From Hyphomicrobiales bacterium (GTDB lineage: Bacteria > Pseudomonadota > Alphaproteobacteria > Rhizobiales > Aestuariivirgaceae): DNA of 64,000 bases. Of this stretch, positions 24,626 through 35,847 are shown piece after piece (the first letter of the stretch is position 1; every line of letters starts with the position of its first letter). The notes under the pieces were generated by a model. The model ran no database searches. It had not been told where the DNA came from and worked only from the letters and a program-made list of their open reading frames with translations. The DNA is taken from contig JANYHN010000051.1 of the NCBI GenBank assembly GCA_025359045.1, positions 1-64,000 of the forward strand, in the 5' to 3' direction. The translations under genes and the position numbers were made by a program.

Positions 24626-26114
24626 CGTACAGGGTCTCGACAGTGATGTGGTTTACGCCATGATTGGCAGCATAAGTTTCAGTATTGCGGCGGGCTTTCT
24701 TTCTGACGAAGAACGGTATTTTTTTCAGTTCAGCTTCAGCATCTGGCAACCAGTTCAATGTTGCGTTAACAACATTGCCGGGTGCAGCGGTTTCTTGTTT
24801 TTGATGACCGAGATGCGAGGGGGCAGCGCCTTCATTAAACTCAAAATCATCGCGGAACATGTGGAGCAGATGTTCTTCAAGGCCCATCATCAAGGGGTGA
24901 ACCCAAGTATCAAAAATGACGTTGGCACCTTCAAAACCCATATGAGGCGAAAAGCGCGCAGGGAAATCTTGCACATGAACGGGGGCAGAAATCACCGCAC
25001 AAGGCACACCCAAACGTTTGGCGATGTGGCGCTCCATTTGAGTTCCAAGCACAAGGTCAGGCTGCAACTCGGCGACTTTCGCTTCTACATCCAGATAATC
25101 GTCGGTGATCAAAGCTTCGACGCCAAGTTCGGCAGCAAGTTCGCGCACGGATTTGGCAAATTCGCGGGAGTAAGTGCCAATTCCAACCACATCAAAAGCC
25201 AATTCGTTCTTGGCCATTAGAGCGGCGGCCATGGCGTGGGTTGCATCACCGAAAACAAATACGCGTTTTCCTGTCAGATAAGTTGAATCAACTGATTTTG
25301 AATACCAAGGTAAGCGGCCCTGCTCTTGGGCAATCAGTTCTGTTGCATCTAGGCCGGCAAGGGCTGCAACTTCGGTCAGGAATTTGCGGGTGGCACCTAC
25401 ACCAATCGGAATAGTTTTAGTGAATTTCTGATCGAAGTTTTTTTCAAGGAATCTTGCCGCGCCGTCGGACACTTCGGGGTAAAGTGAGATGTTAAAGGCC
25501 GCCTCAGGAAGTTTCACCAAGTCAGACGGTGAAGCGCTCATCGGTGCAGTGACCAAAACTTCAACACCGAGCGTAGTCAACAAGCGCTTGATTTCTACAA
25601 TATCATCGCGGTTGCGGAAACCAAGCGCTGACGGACCCAAAATGTTGCAGGTATTTGCGGCACGCTTCGTGCCCGGCTTTGCAAGTGCGCGGACTAAACG
25701 ATAGAAAGTTTCAGATGCGCCCCAGTTTTCTTTTTTCTGATACGCCGGAAGTTCCAACGCAATAACCGGAATTGGCAGGCCTAATGTGCTGGCTAGGCCA
25801 CCCGGATCGTCTTGAATAAGTTCTGCAGTGCAGCTTGCCCCAACAATCATAGCTTCCGGTTTGAAGCGCTCATAGGCAGCGGCACAGGATGTTTTAAAAA
25901 GTTCTGCTGTGTCGCCACCTAGATCACGCGCCTGGAACGTTGTGTAAGTTACAGGTGGGCGGCGATCGCGGCGCTCAATCATCGTGAAGAGAAGATCGGC
26001 ATAAGTGTCGCCTTGCGGCGCGTGTAAAACATAGTGCAGACCCATCATGCCTGTGGCCACGCGCATTGCGCCGATGTGAGGTGGGCCTTCATATGTCCAG
26101 AGGGTGAGTTGCAT
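24600..26114 (-). CDS. bchB: Protochlorophyllide reductase subunit B (BchB)
   Basis: NifK-like catalytic subunit, partner of BchN; the heterotetramer reduces ring D of protochlorophyllide with electrons from BchL. 504 residues. Start taken at [15 protein letters not shown] (ATG at 26114), the conserved beginning; an earlier in-frame start at 26159 would overlap bchN by 41 bases and add 15 unlikely residues. [16 protein letters not shown] holds a cluster cysteine, and an aspartate near residue 36 usually serves as the fourth ligand in this family. Confidence 0.97.
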
Positions 26115-26118
26115 GGTT

Positions 26119-27893
<1,775 letters not shown>

Positions 27894-27972
27894 GCTTTTC
27901 CCCGAGCCCGCTTCTGCATTAATGTGACTTGAGCGGGGCTTCGAAGTGAGATTAGACTAATTTTTGGCAATG

Positions 27973-28006
27973 TGTCAACTAAACTTGACGTCCAGTTCAA
28001 TTGACA
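27973..28006. promoter_or_regulatory. Two overlapping imperfect PpsR operators between bchF and aerR
   Basis: 27973-27990 reads TGT-N12-ACG and 27989-28006 reads CGT-N12-ACA, each one base from the TGT-N12-ACA consensus of PpsR/CrtJ, with TCAA/TTGA inner arms partly kept. A third, weaker copy (AGT-N12-ACG) is at 28041-28058. They lie 80-110 bases before bchF and 130-165 before aerR, so PpsR probably represses bchF and perhaps its own partner gene. Confidence 0.65.
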
Positions 28007-28136
28007 CTATATAGAATTTACTTGACGACGTAGACGCCCCAGTCATTTTTACTTGACGTTTAAATTCACTGGTGTGAAAACGATTCGGCGGAATAGTTCA
28101 GCGACTTAGAGACTGACGTTCTGGGAGGGTCAAGCA

Positions 28137-29015
28137 ATGTCTGATGAATTGCAATGGGTCCAAGCGCGGCAGCAGGATTCAGGAATTGAACGTATAAAAT
28201 CGATAACCGAACCACTGGCACCGGCTGTGGCAAGGCCTACCGAAAGTCATTTGCAAGAATTTGCTTCTGTTATCGAAAATATAATTGTTCCAAGGCTGCT
28301 GATGAGCCACGTTAACACCAGCGCGGCGATGATGAAGGAAAAGGTTTCTCTACAAAATGTTGCGGTTACGGATTTTATTAAGCTTACAACGCAAGACGAT
28401 CCTGCGGCTGCAATTGATTATGTGAGGCACTTGATGAGTAGTGGCGTTCCATTCCAAGATGTGTTGCTCGAGCTGATGGCTCCTGCGGCGCGTGTTCTTG
28501 GAGAGCGCTGGGAGGAAGATCAGGCCAGCTTTGTTGAGGTTGCGCTTGGTGTATCCCGTATGCACCGAATTTTGCGCGAGTTTGATGGCGTACCATCACA
28601 TTTATGGAGCAACGCAGGTTTCGGTCGACATGCACTGCTGTTGCCAACTCCGGGCGAAAAGCATTCTTTTGGCTTGCGCTTGGTGCAAGAATTTTTGCTC
28701 CGGGAAAGCTGGACAGTTACAAACAATCCGGTCAACGATGTTGAAGAATTGGGCTTTCTTGTAGCTCAGGAACACTTCGACATTGTCGGCCTATCACTGA
28801 GTGGTCAAACCGTAGTAGAACCATTCATGGAGTCAATTCGGATCGTTCGAAAAAAATCAAGGAACCGCAAGGTGAGAATTATTGTTGGCGGTCATCTTTT
28901 TGTCGAAAAACCCGAGTTAATAGAGTCATGTGGTTCAGATGCCTACGCCGTAGATGCGCCTGCAACAGTTCGAATTGTAAATGGTTGGGCAAATCAATTG
29001 TCTGCTCCAACCTGA
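28137..29015 (+). CDS. aerR: B12-binding PpsR antagonist (AerR/PpaA)
   Basis: Regulator that binds cobalamin and modifies PpsR/CrtJ activity. 292 residues: helical N-terminal half with PFQDVLLELMAPAARVLGERW (the B12-binding-2 cap-like part), then a Rossmann-like B12 domain with LLLPTPGEKHSFG, where the His corresponds to the Co-ligand position of DxHxxG, and VGLSLSGQT and IVGGHLF. GGGAGGG lies eight bases before the ATG. Directly followed by ppsR. The bluB riboswitch in the same window shows that this organism regulates B12 supply. Confidence 0.93.
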   Translation: MSDELQWVQARQQDSGIERIKSITEPLAPAVARPTESHLQEFASVIENIIVPRLLMSHVNTSAAMMKEKVSLQNVAVTDFIKLTTQDDPAAAIDYVRHLMSSGVPFQDVLLELMAPAARVLGERWEEDQASFVEVALGVSRMHRILREFDGVPSHLWSNAGFGRHALLLPTPGEKHSFGLRLVQEFLLRESWTVTNNPVNDVEELGFLVAQEHFDIVGLSLSGQTVVEPFMESIRIVRKKSRNRKVRIIVGGHLFVEKPELIESCGSDAYAVDAPATVRIVNGWANQLSAPT

Positions 29016-29028
29016 AAGGAAGTTTATT

Positions 29029-30465
29029 TTGAATATCAATGTGGGTTCTTCGAGTTATCTGCCTTACAACCCTGCGATAGGTTTGCAAGACCCAGCTTTG
29101 GTGGCATCTATTCTCGCGTCGGCAGTCGATGTCACGATCCTCATGAATGCTGAAGGCGTGATATGCGAACAAGTGATTGCTGGAGCGGATTTGCCGCGTA
29201 ATATGTTCACGGGTTGGCCTGGGAAATCCCTATATGACACGGTTACCGTTGAAAGCCGTCCGAAGATAGAACAGCTTTTGGGTGAGGCCGGAAACGGCAT
29301 GCCGCGTTGGCGTCAAGTTAATCATCCTTTGCTTGGTGGCTTGGATGTTCCAATTAGCTATAGTGCGGTTAAAGCAGGACCACAGGGCCATATCATAGCC
29401 ATTGGCCGCGATATGAGCACAGTCTCGCAATTGCAGCAGCGCTTGCTTTCAGCAGAACAGGCTGTTGAACAGGAATATCAAAGACTGCGGAATTCTGAAA
29501 CGCGGTTCCGCGTTTTGCTCCAATCTGCAACGGATGCCATTATGATTGTGGATGCGCGATCAGGTCGGGTGGCGGAATGCAATCCTGCTTCAGCAATTTT
29601 GTTAGGCCGTTCATTGAAGCGCATCGAAGGGGCTAGTTTTGAAGATGTTTTTGGCCCAGAAGACTGGGCTGATGTGAAGGTCGCATTAGAAAATTTGCGT
29701 AATGCTGGCCGCACGGATGACATCGTGTTGCGTCCGTCGCAAGATCGGCAACAGGCAGTTCTTTCGTTCAGCATGTTCCGTCAGGAAAATTCAACTTACT
29801 ATCTGCTTCGTATGGTTCCCCATGCGGTTGGAACTTCAGCTGTCATTTTGCCCAAGGCGCAGTCTAAAGTCGTCAAGATTATTAGCGAAATGCCTGATGG
29901 ATTTATCGTGACGGATACCGATATGAAAATCTTGACTGCCAACTCGGCTTTCCTTGAGCTCGTTCAACTCGCGTCCGAAGAACAAGCCCGAGGCATGACA
30001 TTGGACAATTGGTTAGGGCGGCGCGGTGTTGACGTTGGATTGATGGTTAGTCAACTCGAACTCAAAGGTGAAATCCGTAATTTCCATACCATTGTTAGAG
30101 GACAATTTGGTGCTGTTGAAGACGTGGAAGTTTCAGCAGTCGCGGTCACAGAAGGCGAGACGCCTTGTTTTGGTTTTTCTCTGCACCATATCAGTCGTCA
30201 AAAGGCAAATAATACGAAACAAGACCAAAGTTTATTGCGGTCTGTTGATGAGTTCACAAAGCTCGTCGGTAAAGTTCCACTCAAGGAGTTGGTTCGTGAG
30301 TCGACAGATATTATTGAAAGGTTGTGCATTGAAGCCGCACTCCAAATGAATGGCGACAATCGTGCAGGTGCTGCAGAAATGCTCGGCCTTTCGCGGCAAA
30401 GTCTTTATGTGAAGCTGCACCGTTATGGCATCGACGATATGGGGCTGACTGAAGCTGCAAATTGA
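29029..30465 (+). CDS. ppsR: Photosynthesis repressor PpsR/CrtJ
   Basis: DNA-binding redox/light regulator of bch, crt and puc genes, binding TGT-N12-ACA. 478 residues from a TTG at 29029 with AAAGGAAG upstream; an ATG at 28981 lies inside aerR and is unlikely. An N-terminal region and two PAS domains (about 160-270 and 290-400) separated by a Gln-rich coiled coil (SQLQQRLLSAEQAVEQEYQ), then a FIS-type helix-turn-helix (EMLGLSRQSLYVKLHRYGI) at the C-terminus. A cysteine in ERLCIEAAL before the helix-turn-helix corresponds to the redox-active HTH-region cysteine of CrtJ/PpsR; another lies in ETPCFGFS. Six exact target sites are present in the window. Confidence 0.95.
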   Translation: MNINVGSSSYLPYNPAIGLQDPALVASILASAVDVTILMNAEGVICEQVIAGADLPRNMFTGWPGKSLYDTVTVESRPKIEQLLGEAGNGMPRWRQVNHPLLGGLDVPISYSAVKAGPQGHIIAIGRDMSTVSQLQQRLLSAEQAVEQEYQRLRNSETRFRVLLQSATDAIMIVDARSGRVAECNPASAILLGRSLKRIEGASFEDVFGPEDWADVKVALENLRNAGRTDDIVLRPSQDRQQAVLSFSMFRQENSTYYLLRMVPHAVGTSAVILPKAQSKVVKIISEMPDGFIVTDTDMKILTANSAFLELVQLASEEQARGMTLDNWLGRRGVDVGLMVSQLELKGEIRNFHTIVRGQFGAVEDVEVSAVAVTEGETPCFGFSLHHISRQKANNTKQDQSLLRSVDEFTKLVGKVPLKELVRESTDIIERLCIEAALQMNGDNRAGAAEMLGLSRQSLYVKLHRYGIDDMGLTEAAN

Positions 30466-30475
30466 CGCCAAAAAG

Positions 30476-30493
30476 TGTAAATCTTAATTGACA
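30476..30493. promoter_or_regulatory. PpsR operator upstream of bchG
   Basis: Exact TGT-AAATCTTAATTG-ACA, 29 bases before the bchG start and 10 bases after the ppsR stop. Repression here would control bchG, the pucC-type gene, bchP and perhaps tspO and later genes. Confidence 0.85.
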
Positions 30494-30522
30494 CTTTAAA
30501 GCGATGGCTTTATCTTTTTTTG

Positions 30523-31425
30523 ATGAACCAATCTATTGCTACCTCTCCTCCAGCGTTTACAAAAAGTTTGCGAGCAAGCCTCGAACTTTTGAAGCCTGTC
30601 ACTTGGTTTGCACCCATGTGGGCGTATGGTTGTGGCATCGTATCTTCGGGAGTTTCTGTTCAAAATCATTGGTGGACATTGTTTGCTGGGATTGCTCTTT
30701 GTGGGCCATTGGTGTGCGGAACTTCGCAAGCGTGTAACGATTGGTATGATCGCCATGTTGATGCCATCAACGAACCAAATCGTCCGATTCCTTCTGGCAG
30801 AATTCCTGGACGTTGGGGTCTCTACATTGCGATGGTATGGACAGCTTTGTCATTGCTTGTTGCTTTCACTTTGGGTGTCTGGGTTTTCTATGCGACCATT
30901 TTGGGCCTAGCTGTCGCATGGGCCTATAGCGCTCCGCCGCTTCGACTAAAATTGAATGGCTGGTGGGGCAACAGCGCTGTTGGACTTTGTTATGAAGGCC
31001 TGCCGTGGTTTACGGCTACTGCGGCAATGTTGGTCACTAGGCCGCCCAATGAGGTGATCTATCTTGCGCTACTCTATAGCGCAGGCGCGCATGGCATAAT
31101 GACTCTCAATGATTTTAAAGCCGTAGAAGGTGACCGACAAATGGGCATTGGTTCTTTGCCTGTGCGCTTAGGCGAGTCCAATGCAGCCAAGCTTGCATGC
31201 GTTGTGATGGCCCTGCCCCAAATAGTGGTAATCGGTCTATTGTTGAATTGGGACAGGCCTCTTTACGCTTCAATCATAGCAGTATCTCTTGCAATGCAAA
31301 TGTTGTGCATGTTGCGCCTTGTGAAAGACCCAAAGAAATTTGCGCCGTGGTACAATGGGACGGGTGTTACACTCTATGTTCTTGGCATGTTGACGTCGGC
31401 CATTGCTATTCGTGGAGGGCTTTGA
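30523..31425 (+). CDS. bchG: Bacteriochlorophyll synthase (BchG)
   Basis: Membrane prenyltransferase (UbiA superfamily) esterifying bacteriochlorophyllide a with geranylgeranyl or phytyl diphosphate. 300 residues, about eight or nine membrane segments, and the Asp-rich substrate motif NDWYDRHVDAINEPNRPIP near residue 72, plus TLNDFKAVEGDRQMGIGSLP as the second motif. The ATG at 30523 follows a run of T; the ribosome site is weak. It is the first gene after ppsR and its stop overlaps the next start (TGATG). Confidence 0.96.
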   Translation: MNQSIATSPPAFTKSLRASLELLKPVTWFAPMWAYGCGIVSSGVSVQNHWWTLFAGIALCGPLVCGTSQACNDWYDRHVDAINEPNRPIPSGRIPGRWGLYIAMVWTALSLLVAFTLGVWVFYATILGLAVAWAYSAPPLRLKLNGWWGNSAVGLCYEGLPWFTATAAMLVTRPPNEVIYLALLYSAGAHGIMTLNDFKAVEGDRQMGIGSLPVRLGESNAAKLACVVMALPQIVVIGLLLNWDRPLYASIIAVSLAMQMLCMLRLVKDPKKFAPWYNGTGVTLYVLGMLTSAIAIRGGL

Positions 31426-32753
31426 TGGCTGAGAAGAATTTAGGATGGGTTGGAATTGCAAGACTTGGTCTCGTCCAAACTTCGTTGGGCGCTATTGTTG
31501 TTTTGACCACTTCAACAATAAACCGCGTGATGATTGTGGAGCTATCATTCCTCGCCATTATTCCCGGTCTTTTGGTGGCTTGGCATTATGCTTTGCAAGT
31601 TTTGCGCCCACGTTGGGGCCATGGCTCAGATAATGGCGGCAAGCGCACGCCTTGGATAATTGGTGGAATGGCAATTTTGGCATTCGGTGGATTACTTGCC
31701 GCCGTTTCGGTCTGGCTTGCCGCAAGTCTGTTTTGGGCGGGAATTGCATTAGCTGCAATCGCCTTCACTTTGATTGGCATTGGTGTAGGTGCTGCGGGTA
31801 CGTCCTTGTTGGTGCTCTTGGCTGAAACTGTGGAGCAAGAAAGACGCGGTGCTGCCGCAACAGTTGTGTGGACCATGATGATCGCGGGCTTCATACTCAC
31901 GACGATTTTAGCAGGACATTATTTAGACCCTTTCTCGTTGCCTAGGCTCGTTGCTGTTTCCGCAACCGTAACCATAACTGCTTTTTTTGTCAGCGCTTGT
32001 GCGGTGTGGGGCATTGAAAATACCCACAATAAAATAACTGCAGAAAAGAAAGCTTCGGAAAAGATAAATTTCAACGATGCATTGAAAGATGTCTGGCAAG
32101 ATAGGGATGCACGGCGCTTTGCAATTTTTATATTTAGCTCGATGTTGGCTTACAGTGCTCAAGATCTCATTCTTGAACCATTTGCCGGCTTTATTTTTAA
32201 TCTGACGCCTGGCCAAACCACCTCTTTGTCTGGAACGCAAAATTCTGGAGTGCTGATTGGTATGTTGATGGTTGGTTTTGCTTCTTCATTTGCAGGGCGC
32301 TTCAAGATTTTGACGTTGCGCAATTGGACAGTGTTTGGGTGTCTGTGTTCCTCGCTAGCTTTAATTGGCCTGGTAGCGGCAGCTAAGCTGGGCGAGACGT
32401 GGCCTCTTAAATTGAACGTTTTTGCACTTGGTTTTTTTAACGGGATGTTTGCTGTGGCGGCAATCGGATCGATGTTCAGTGCCGCTGCGGGGCAATCTTC
32501 GCGAGAAGGCATTCGCATGGGTCTATTTGGAGCATCACAAGCAATCGCATTTGCAGCGGGCGGTTTTATGGGGACGGTGATTGTCGATATTCTAAAATTT
32601 TTCACACATTCGAACAGCATAAGCTATGGTGCGGTGTTTGGGTTAGAGGCTGGGCTCTTTATCTATTCGGCCCTGCTTGCGATGCGTTTAGGTGGCCGAG
32701 ATGTTGCAACTGCCAATCCACTTGTGCTTGCAGCTCAACATGACTTGGGATGA
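31425..32753 (+). CDS. PucC-family transporter between bchG and bchP (ORF428/Bch2 type)
   Basis: 442-residue, 12-helix major-facilitator protein of the PucC/LhaA group in the position of R. capsulatus ORF428, always between bchG and bchP. Family marks are TINRVMIVELSFLAIIPG and LRPRWGHGSDNGGKRTPW, and EPFAGFIFNLTPGQTTSLSG. Probably handles pigment or antenna polypeptides during assembly; its substrate is not proven. The true start is the ATG at 31425 (TGATG overlap with bchG); the frame stays open 228 bases upstream by chance. Confidence 0.92.
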   Translation: MAEKNLGWVGIARLGLVQTSLGAIVVLTTSTINRVMIVELSFLAIIPGLLVAWHYALQVLRPRWGHGSDNGGKRTPWIIGGMAILAFGGLLAAVSVWLAASLFWAGIALAAIAFTLIGIGVGAAGTSLLVLLAETVEQERRGAAATVVWTMMIAGFILTTILAGHYLDPFSLPRLVAVSATVTITAFFVSACAVWGIENTHNKITAEKKASEKINFNDALKDVWQDRDARRFAIFIFSSMLAYSAQDLILEPFAGFIFNLTPGQTTSLSGTQNSGVLIGMLMVGFASSFAGRFKILTLRNWTVFGCLCSSLALIGLVAAAKLGETWPLKLNVFALGFFNGMFAVAAIGSMFSAAAGQSSREGIRMGLFGASQAIAFAAGGFMGTVIVDILKFFTHSNSISYGAVFGLEAGLFIYSALLAMRLGGRDVATANPLVLAAQHDLG

Positions 32754-33937
32754 GCTCAATGACCGAGACATATGACATCATCGTTGTTGGCGGTGGACCA
32801 GCGGGGGCAACGACTGCACACATCACGGCTAAGCATGGTAGCCGCGTTTTGCTTCTTGATCGCGCAGGCCGTATTAAACCTTGTGGCGGCGCTGTTCCGC
32901 CGAGACTGATCCGTGACTATGATATCCCAGCTGAATTGATTGTTGCACGCATTGATGCTGCCCGCATCGTATCGCCCACTGGCCGGCTTGCCCATATGCC
33001 AGTCGAAGGAAGTTATGTTGGCATGGTGGACAGGCAAGATTTTGATGAGTATTTGCGAGACCGCGCCTCAAAGGCTGGTGCTGTCCGCGAAACAGGCACT
33101 TATTCTAAGTCAAGCCGTGATGATGACGGTATTTTGCGTATTCATTATTTAATCAAAGACGGTAAAGAAAAATCGGCTCGTACTAAACTTGCAATTGGTG
33201 CTGATGGGGCTTTGTCTAAACTCGGTCGTGATCACATCGCGAACGCTCATAAAACCAAGCTCGTATTTGCATATCATGAAATTGTTGAACGCCCTGAAGC
33301 GACCGATACGTATTCCTCTGATCGCTGTGATGTTTATTACAATGCGCGCTATTCGCCAGATTTTTATGCATGGGTTTTTCCACACGGCAAAACGGCAAGC
33401 ATTGGGACAGGCAGCGCCCACAAAGGTTTTGCACTTCGTGATGCAGTTGCAAAGCTGAGAAGAGATGCAGGACTTGAAAGCAGTAAGACCATTCGCAAAG
33501 AAGGTGCTCCTATTCCTTTGAAACCCTTAAAGCGCTGGGACAACGGTCGTGATGTTTTGCTGGCCGGAGACGCAGCAGGTGTTGTAGCGCCTGCTTCTGG
33601 TGAAGGCATATATTACGCGATGCTGGGCGGAGAATTGGCCGCAGATACCGCACTGGCTTTTTTGCAAACGGGTGATGCGCGCGTTCTTGCTCAAGCGCGA
33701 AGACGCTTTATGCGCGCCCATGGAATGATCTTCCGCGTGCTCGCCGTGATGCAACATTTTTGGTATGGTAATGATGCACGGCGCGAGCGCTTCGTGAGCA
33801 TGTGCCGCGATAAAGACGTGCAGCGTTTAACTTGGGCTGCATACACCGAAAAGAAATTGCAAAAGGCGGGTGCCATGGCTCATGCACGAATTTTCTTTAA
33901 AGACATGGCACATCTTTTGGGAATTGTAGCCCCGTGA
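32750..33937 (+). CDS. bchP: Geranylgeranyl diphosphate/bacteriochlorophyll reductase (BchP)
   Basis: FAD-dependent reductase that saturates the geranylgeranyl tail to phytyl. 395 residues with N-terminal dinucleotide motif IIVVGGGPAGATTAHI, KPCGGAVPPRL, and the FAD-binding LLAGDAAGVVAPASGEGIYY near residue 270. ATGA overlap with the preceding pucC-type gene; GTGA overlap with tspO downstream. Confidence 0.96.
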   Translation: MSSMTETYDIIVVGGGPAGATTAHITAKHGSRVLLLDRAGRIKPCGGAVPPRLIRDYDIPAELIVARIDAARIVSPTGRLAHMPVEGSYVGMVDRQDFDEYLRDRASKAGAVRETGTYSKSSRDDDGILRIHYLIKDGKEKSARTKLAIGADGALSKLGRDHIANAHKTKLVFAYHEIVERPEATDTYSSDRCDVYYNARYSPDFYAWVFPHGKTASIGTGSAHKGFALRDAVAKLRRDAGLESSKTIRKEGAPIPLKPLKRWDNGRDVLLAGDAAGVVAPASGEGIYYAMLGGELAADTALAFLQTGDARVLAQARRRFMRAHGMIFRVLAVMQHFWYGNDARRERFVSMCRDKDVQRLTWAAYTEKKLQKAGAMAHARIFFKDMAHLLGIVAP

Positions 33938-34410
33938 TTCCGACCACCGCATTTTATCAAGCGCTGCTGGGCGGAATTTTATTTTGCACTGTCTTGGGCA
34001 TCGCCGGAGGTCTGCTGACCAAGCTTTCGCCGTGGTATTATGCACTGCGGCAACCCTCTTGGAAGCCCCCGGATTGGGCCTTTGGGCCTGTGTGGACGAG
34101 TATATTTATCTGCCTCAGCTTTGCCATTGCATACGCTTGGGATGCCGGCGGTCAGACACAGCGTATGAACATTGTTTGGGCGGTTGCGAGCAATGGAGTT
34201 TTAAACGCTGCATGGAGCGCTATCTTCTTTACCTACCAGAAACCGAAGCTCGCATTATTTGAGTTGTTGATTTTTTGGCTGAGCATTGTTGTATTGATTT
34301 ATGTTTTAGGGGGCGTCTCTCGCATCTCGCTTTATCTCCTACTGCCCTACATTACATGGGTTACGATTGCTGGTATTCTCAACTTTAAAATTGTGCGGCT
34401 TAACCCATGA
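33934..34410 (+). CDS. tspO: Tryptophan-rich sensory protein (TspO/CrtK)
   Basis: Five-helix outer-membrane tryptophan-rich TspO/MBR protein, 158 residues, which binds porphyrins and in R. sphaeroides tunes photosynthesis gene expression to oxygen. LSPWYYALRQPSWKPPDW and FGPVWTSIF are signature stretches; WSAIFF and ALFELLIFW follow. Starts with GTG overlapping the bchP stop. In several purple bacteria it lies near crtBI; here it is tucked in the bchG-bchP operon. Confidence 0.94.
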   Translation: MIPTTAFYQALLGGILFCTVLGIAGGLLTKLSPWYYALRQPSWKPPDWAFGPVWTSIFICLSFAIAYAWDAGGQTQRMNIVWAVASNGVLNAAWSAIFFTYQKPKLALFELLIFWLSIVVLIYVLGGVSRISLYLLLPYITWVTIAGILNFKIVRLNP

Positions 34411-34685
34411 TGCTCCAGCTAGATGACATAATTGGTTCAGGCTTTATCACACTGGTGATTTTGTCGATCTTGGGAGCTGAAGCACTTTTTTATATATTTT
34501 ATCTGAGACGACTGCGTGGAATGCTGGCGACACTGGCCGCAGGTGCCTGTCTTGTTATAGCGTTACGCGCTGCTCTGCTTCATCATAGCTTGGATGAGCT
34601 TGCGCTGTTTCTGGGTCTTGGTTTTGTTTTTCATGTTTTGGAGGTTTGGCAATGGTTGAAAATGTCAAAGCGCCAACAACCGTAA
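34407..34685 (+). CDS. Small three-helix membrane protein of unknown function
   Basis: 92 residues with three predicted membrane segments (about 10-32, 37-58, 66-82) and a basic C-terminal tail. It starts by overlapping the tspO stop (ATGA) and ends 34 bases inside the next gene, idi2, so it is translationally tied to both. No catalytic motif or known family is apparent to me. A charged/histidine stretch ALLHHSLDELA between helices 2 and 3 is the only feature. Not a shadow of idi2: the overlap is only at its end and the hydrophobic pattern is regular. Confidence 0.78.
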   Translation: MMLQLDDIIGSGFITLVILSILGAEALFYIFYLRRLRGMLATLAAGACLVIALRAALLHHSLDELALFLGLGFVFHVLEVWQWLKMSKRQQP

Positions 34686-35764
34686 CCGCACTTCACGGCA
34701 GAAAACGGACGAGCGAAAGCGCTCAAAACAATGGCGACATTGAACAACGCAAGAAAGATCATATTGAAATTATACTTTCGGGCAAAGCAAGGCACGAACA
34801 TAACAGTGGGTTTGGCGGAATCGCATTTGTTCACGATGCACTGCCCGAACTTGATATTTGCGACATTGAAATTTCCACTGTATTTTTGGGTAAAAAGCTC
34901 AAACTGCCATATCTGGCTTCATCAATGACCGGGGGGCCAGACCAAGGCGGAGTTATCAACCGCAATATAGCGGAGGCCGCACAAACCATGGGATTTGCCA
35001 TGGGTGTGGGCTCGCAGCGCATAGCCCTTGGTGGCGGAAGCGGACATGGCCTCGACAATGAGGTTCGCCGCATCGCGCCTGATATTGCGCTTTATGCAAA
35101 TTTAGGCGCGGTGCAGCTTGTACAAGGTATGAGTGTTGATGATGCACGCCGTGCCGTTGATGCGATTTCGGCCGATGCTCTGATCCTTCACCTCAATCCT
35201 TTGCAGGAAGTTCTGCAACAAGGCGGTGACGTAAATTGGAAAGGTGTTTTGGGTGCTATCGAAAATGTTTGCCGCCAACTCGGTGTTCCAGTCATTGCAA
35301 AGGAAGTAGGTGCAGGCATCAGCGTGGATGTGGCAACGAGACTTCAAAATGCTGGAATATCGGCCATTGATGTGGCGGGCACTGGTGGATCCAGTTGGGC
35401 CGCCGTTGAAGGTTTGCGCCGTGCCGATTCTCAAGGCCAAAGTCTGGGTGAAGTTTTTCGCAATTGGGGCATCCCAACAGCAGAATGTTTACAGGCGGTT
35501 CACACTGCGATTCCTAAGATGTTACTGATTGCATCTGGCGGAATCCATGATGGATTAGATGGTGCAAAAGCTATCCGCCTTGGGGCTACTCTTGTAGGCC
35601 AGGCGGGGGCACTTTTACGCGCCGCAACATTGGGGCCAGAACAGGTGATTACTCATGTGGCGGCGTGGGAAAAGGCATTGCGCATCGCCTGTTTTTGCAC
35701 TGCGTCAAAAAATCTGGCTGAATTGCGGAATGCGCCACTCCGTCTTCCGGAGCGTGATCCATAA
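34652..35764 (+). CDS. fni: Isopentenyl-diphosphate isomerase, type 2 (FMN/NADPH)
   Basis: Interconverts IPP and DMAPP, supplying precursors for carotenoid and phytyl tails; cytosolic TIM-barrel flavoenzyme, 370 residues. RKKDHIEIIL near the start, SSMTGGPDQ, GFAMGVGSQRIAL, LHLNPLQEVLQQGGD with the catalytic Gln, and AGTGGSSWAAVE are family marks. ATG at 34652 follows GGAGG by seven bases; a TTG six bases upstream is also in frame. It ends the plus-strand run that began with bchG. Confidence 0.95.
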   Translation: MVENVKAPTTVTALHGRKRTSESAQNNGDIEQRKKDHIEIILSGKARHEHNSGFGGIAFVHDALPELDICDIEISTVFLGKKLKLPYLASSMTGGPDQGGVINRNIAEAAQTMGFAMGVGSQRIALGGGSGHGLDNEVRRIAPDIALYANLGAVQLVQGMSVDDARRAVDAISADALILHLNPLQEVLQQGGDVNWKGVLGAIENVCRQLGVPVIAKEVGAGISVDVATRLQNAGISAIDVAGTGGSSWAAVEGLRRADSQGQSLGEVFRNWGIPTAECLQAVHTAIPKMLLIASGGIHDGLDGAKAIRLGATLVGQAGALLRAATLGPEQVITHVAAWEKALRIACFCTASKNLAELRNAPLRLPERDP

Positions 35765-35767
35765 AAA

Positions 35768-35784
35768 AATATTCGCGTAATATT
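35768..35784. promoter_or_regulatory. Dyad upstream of pseudoazurin gene
   Basis: AATATT-CGCGT-AATATT, a 17-base dyad 64 bases before the pseudoazurin start and four bases after the idi2 stop. It may be a regulator site or part of a terminator-free gap; no known consensus fits well. Confidence 0.3.
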
Positions 35785-35847
35785 AATTACATAATTACTC
35801 CACAATTCCGATCCAAACTTAACTCTCTTACATAAATGAGGACTAAA

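Noticed and set aside
31197-31424. Upstream extension of the PucC-family reading frame
   Set aside because: It overlaps bchG entirely and the homologous protein begins at 31425.
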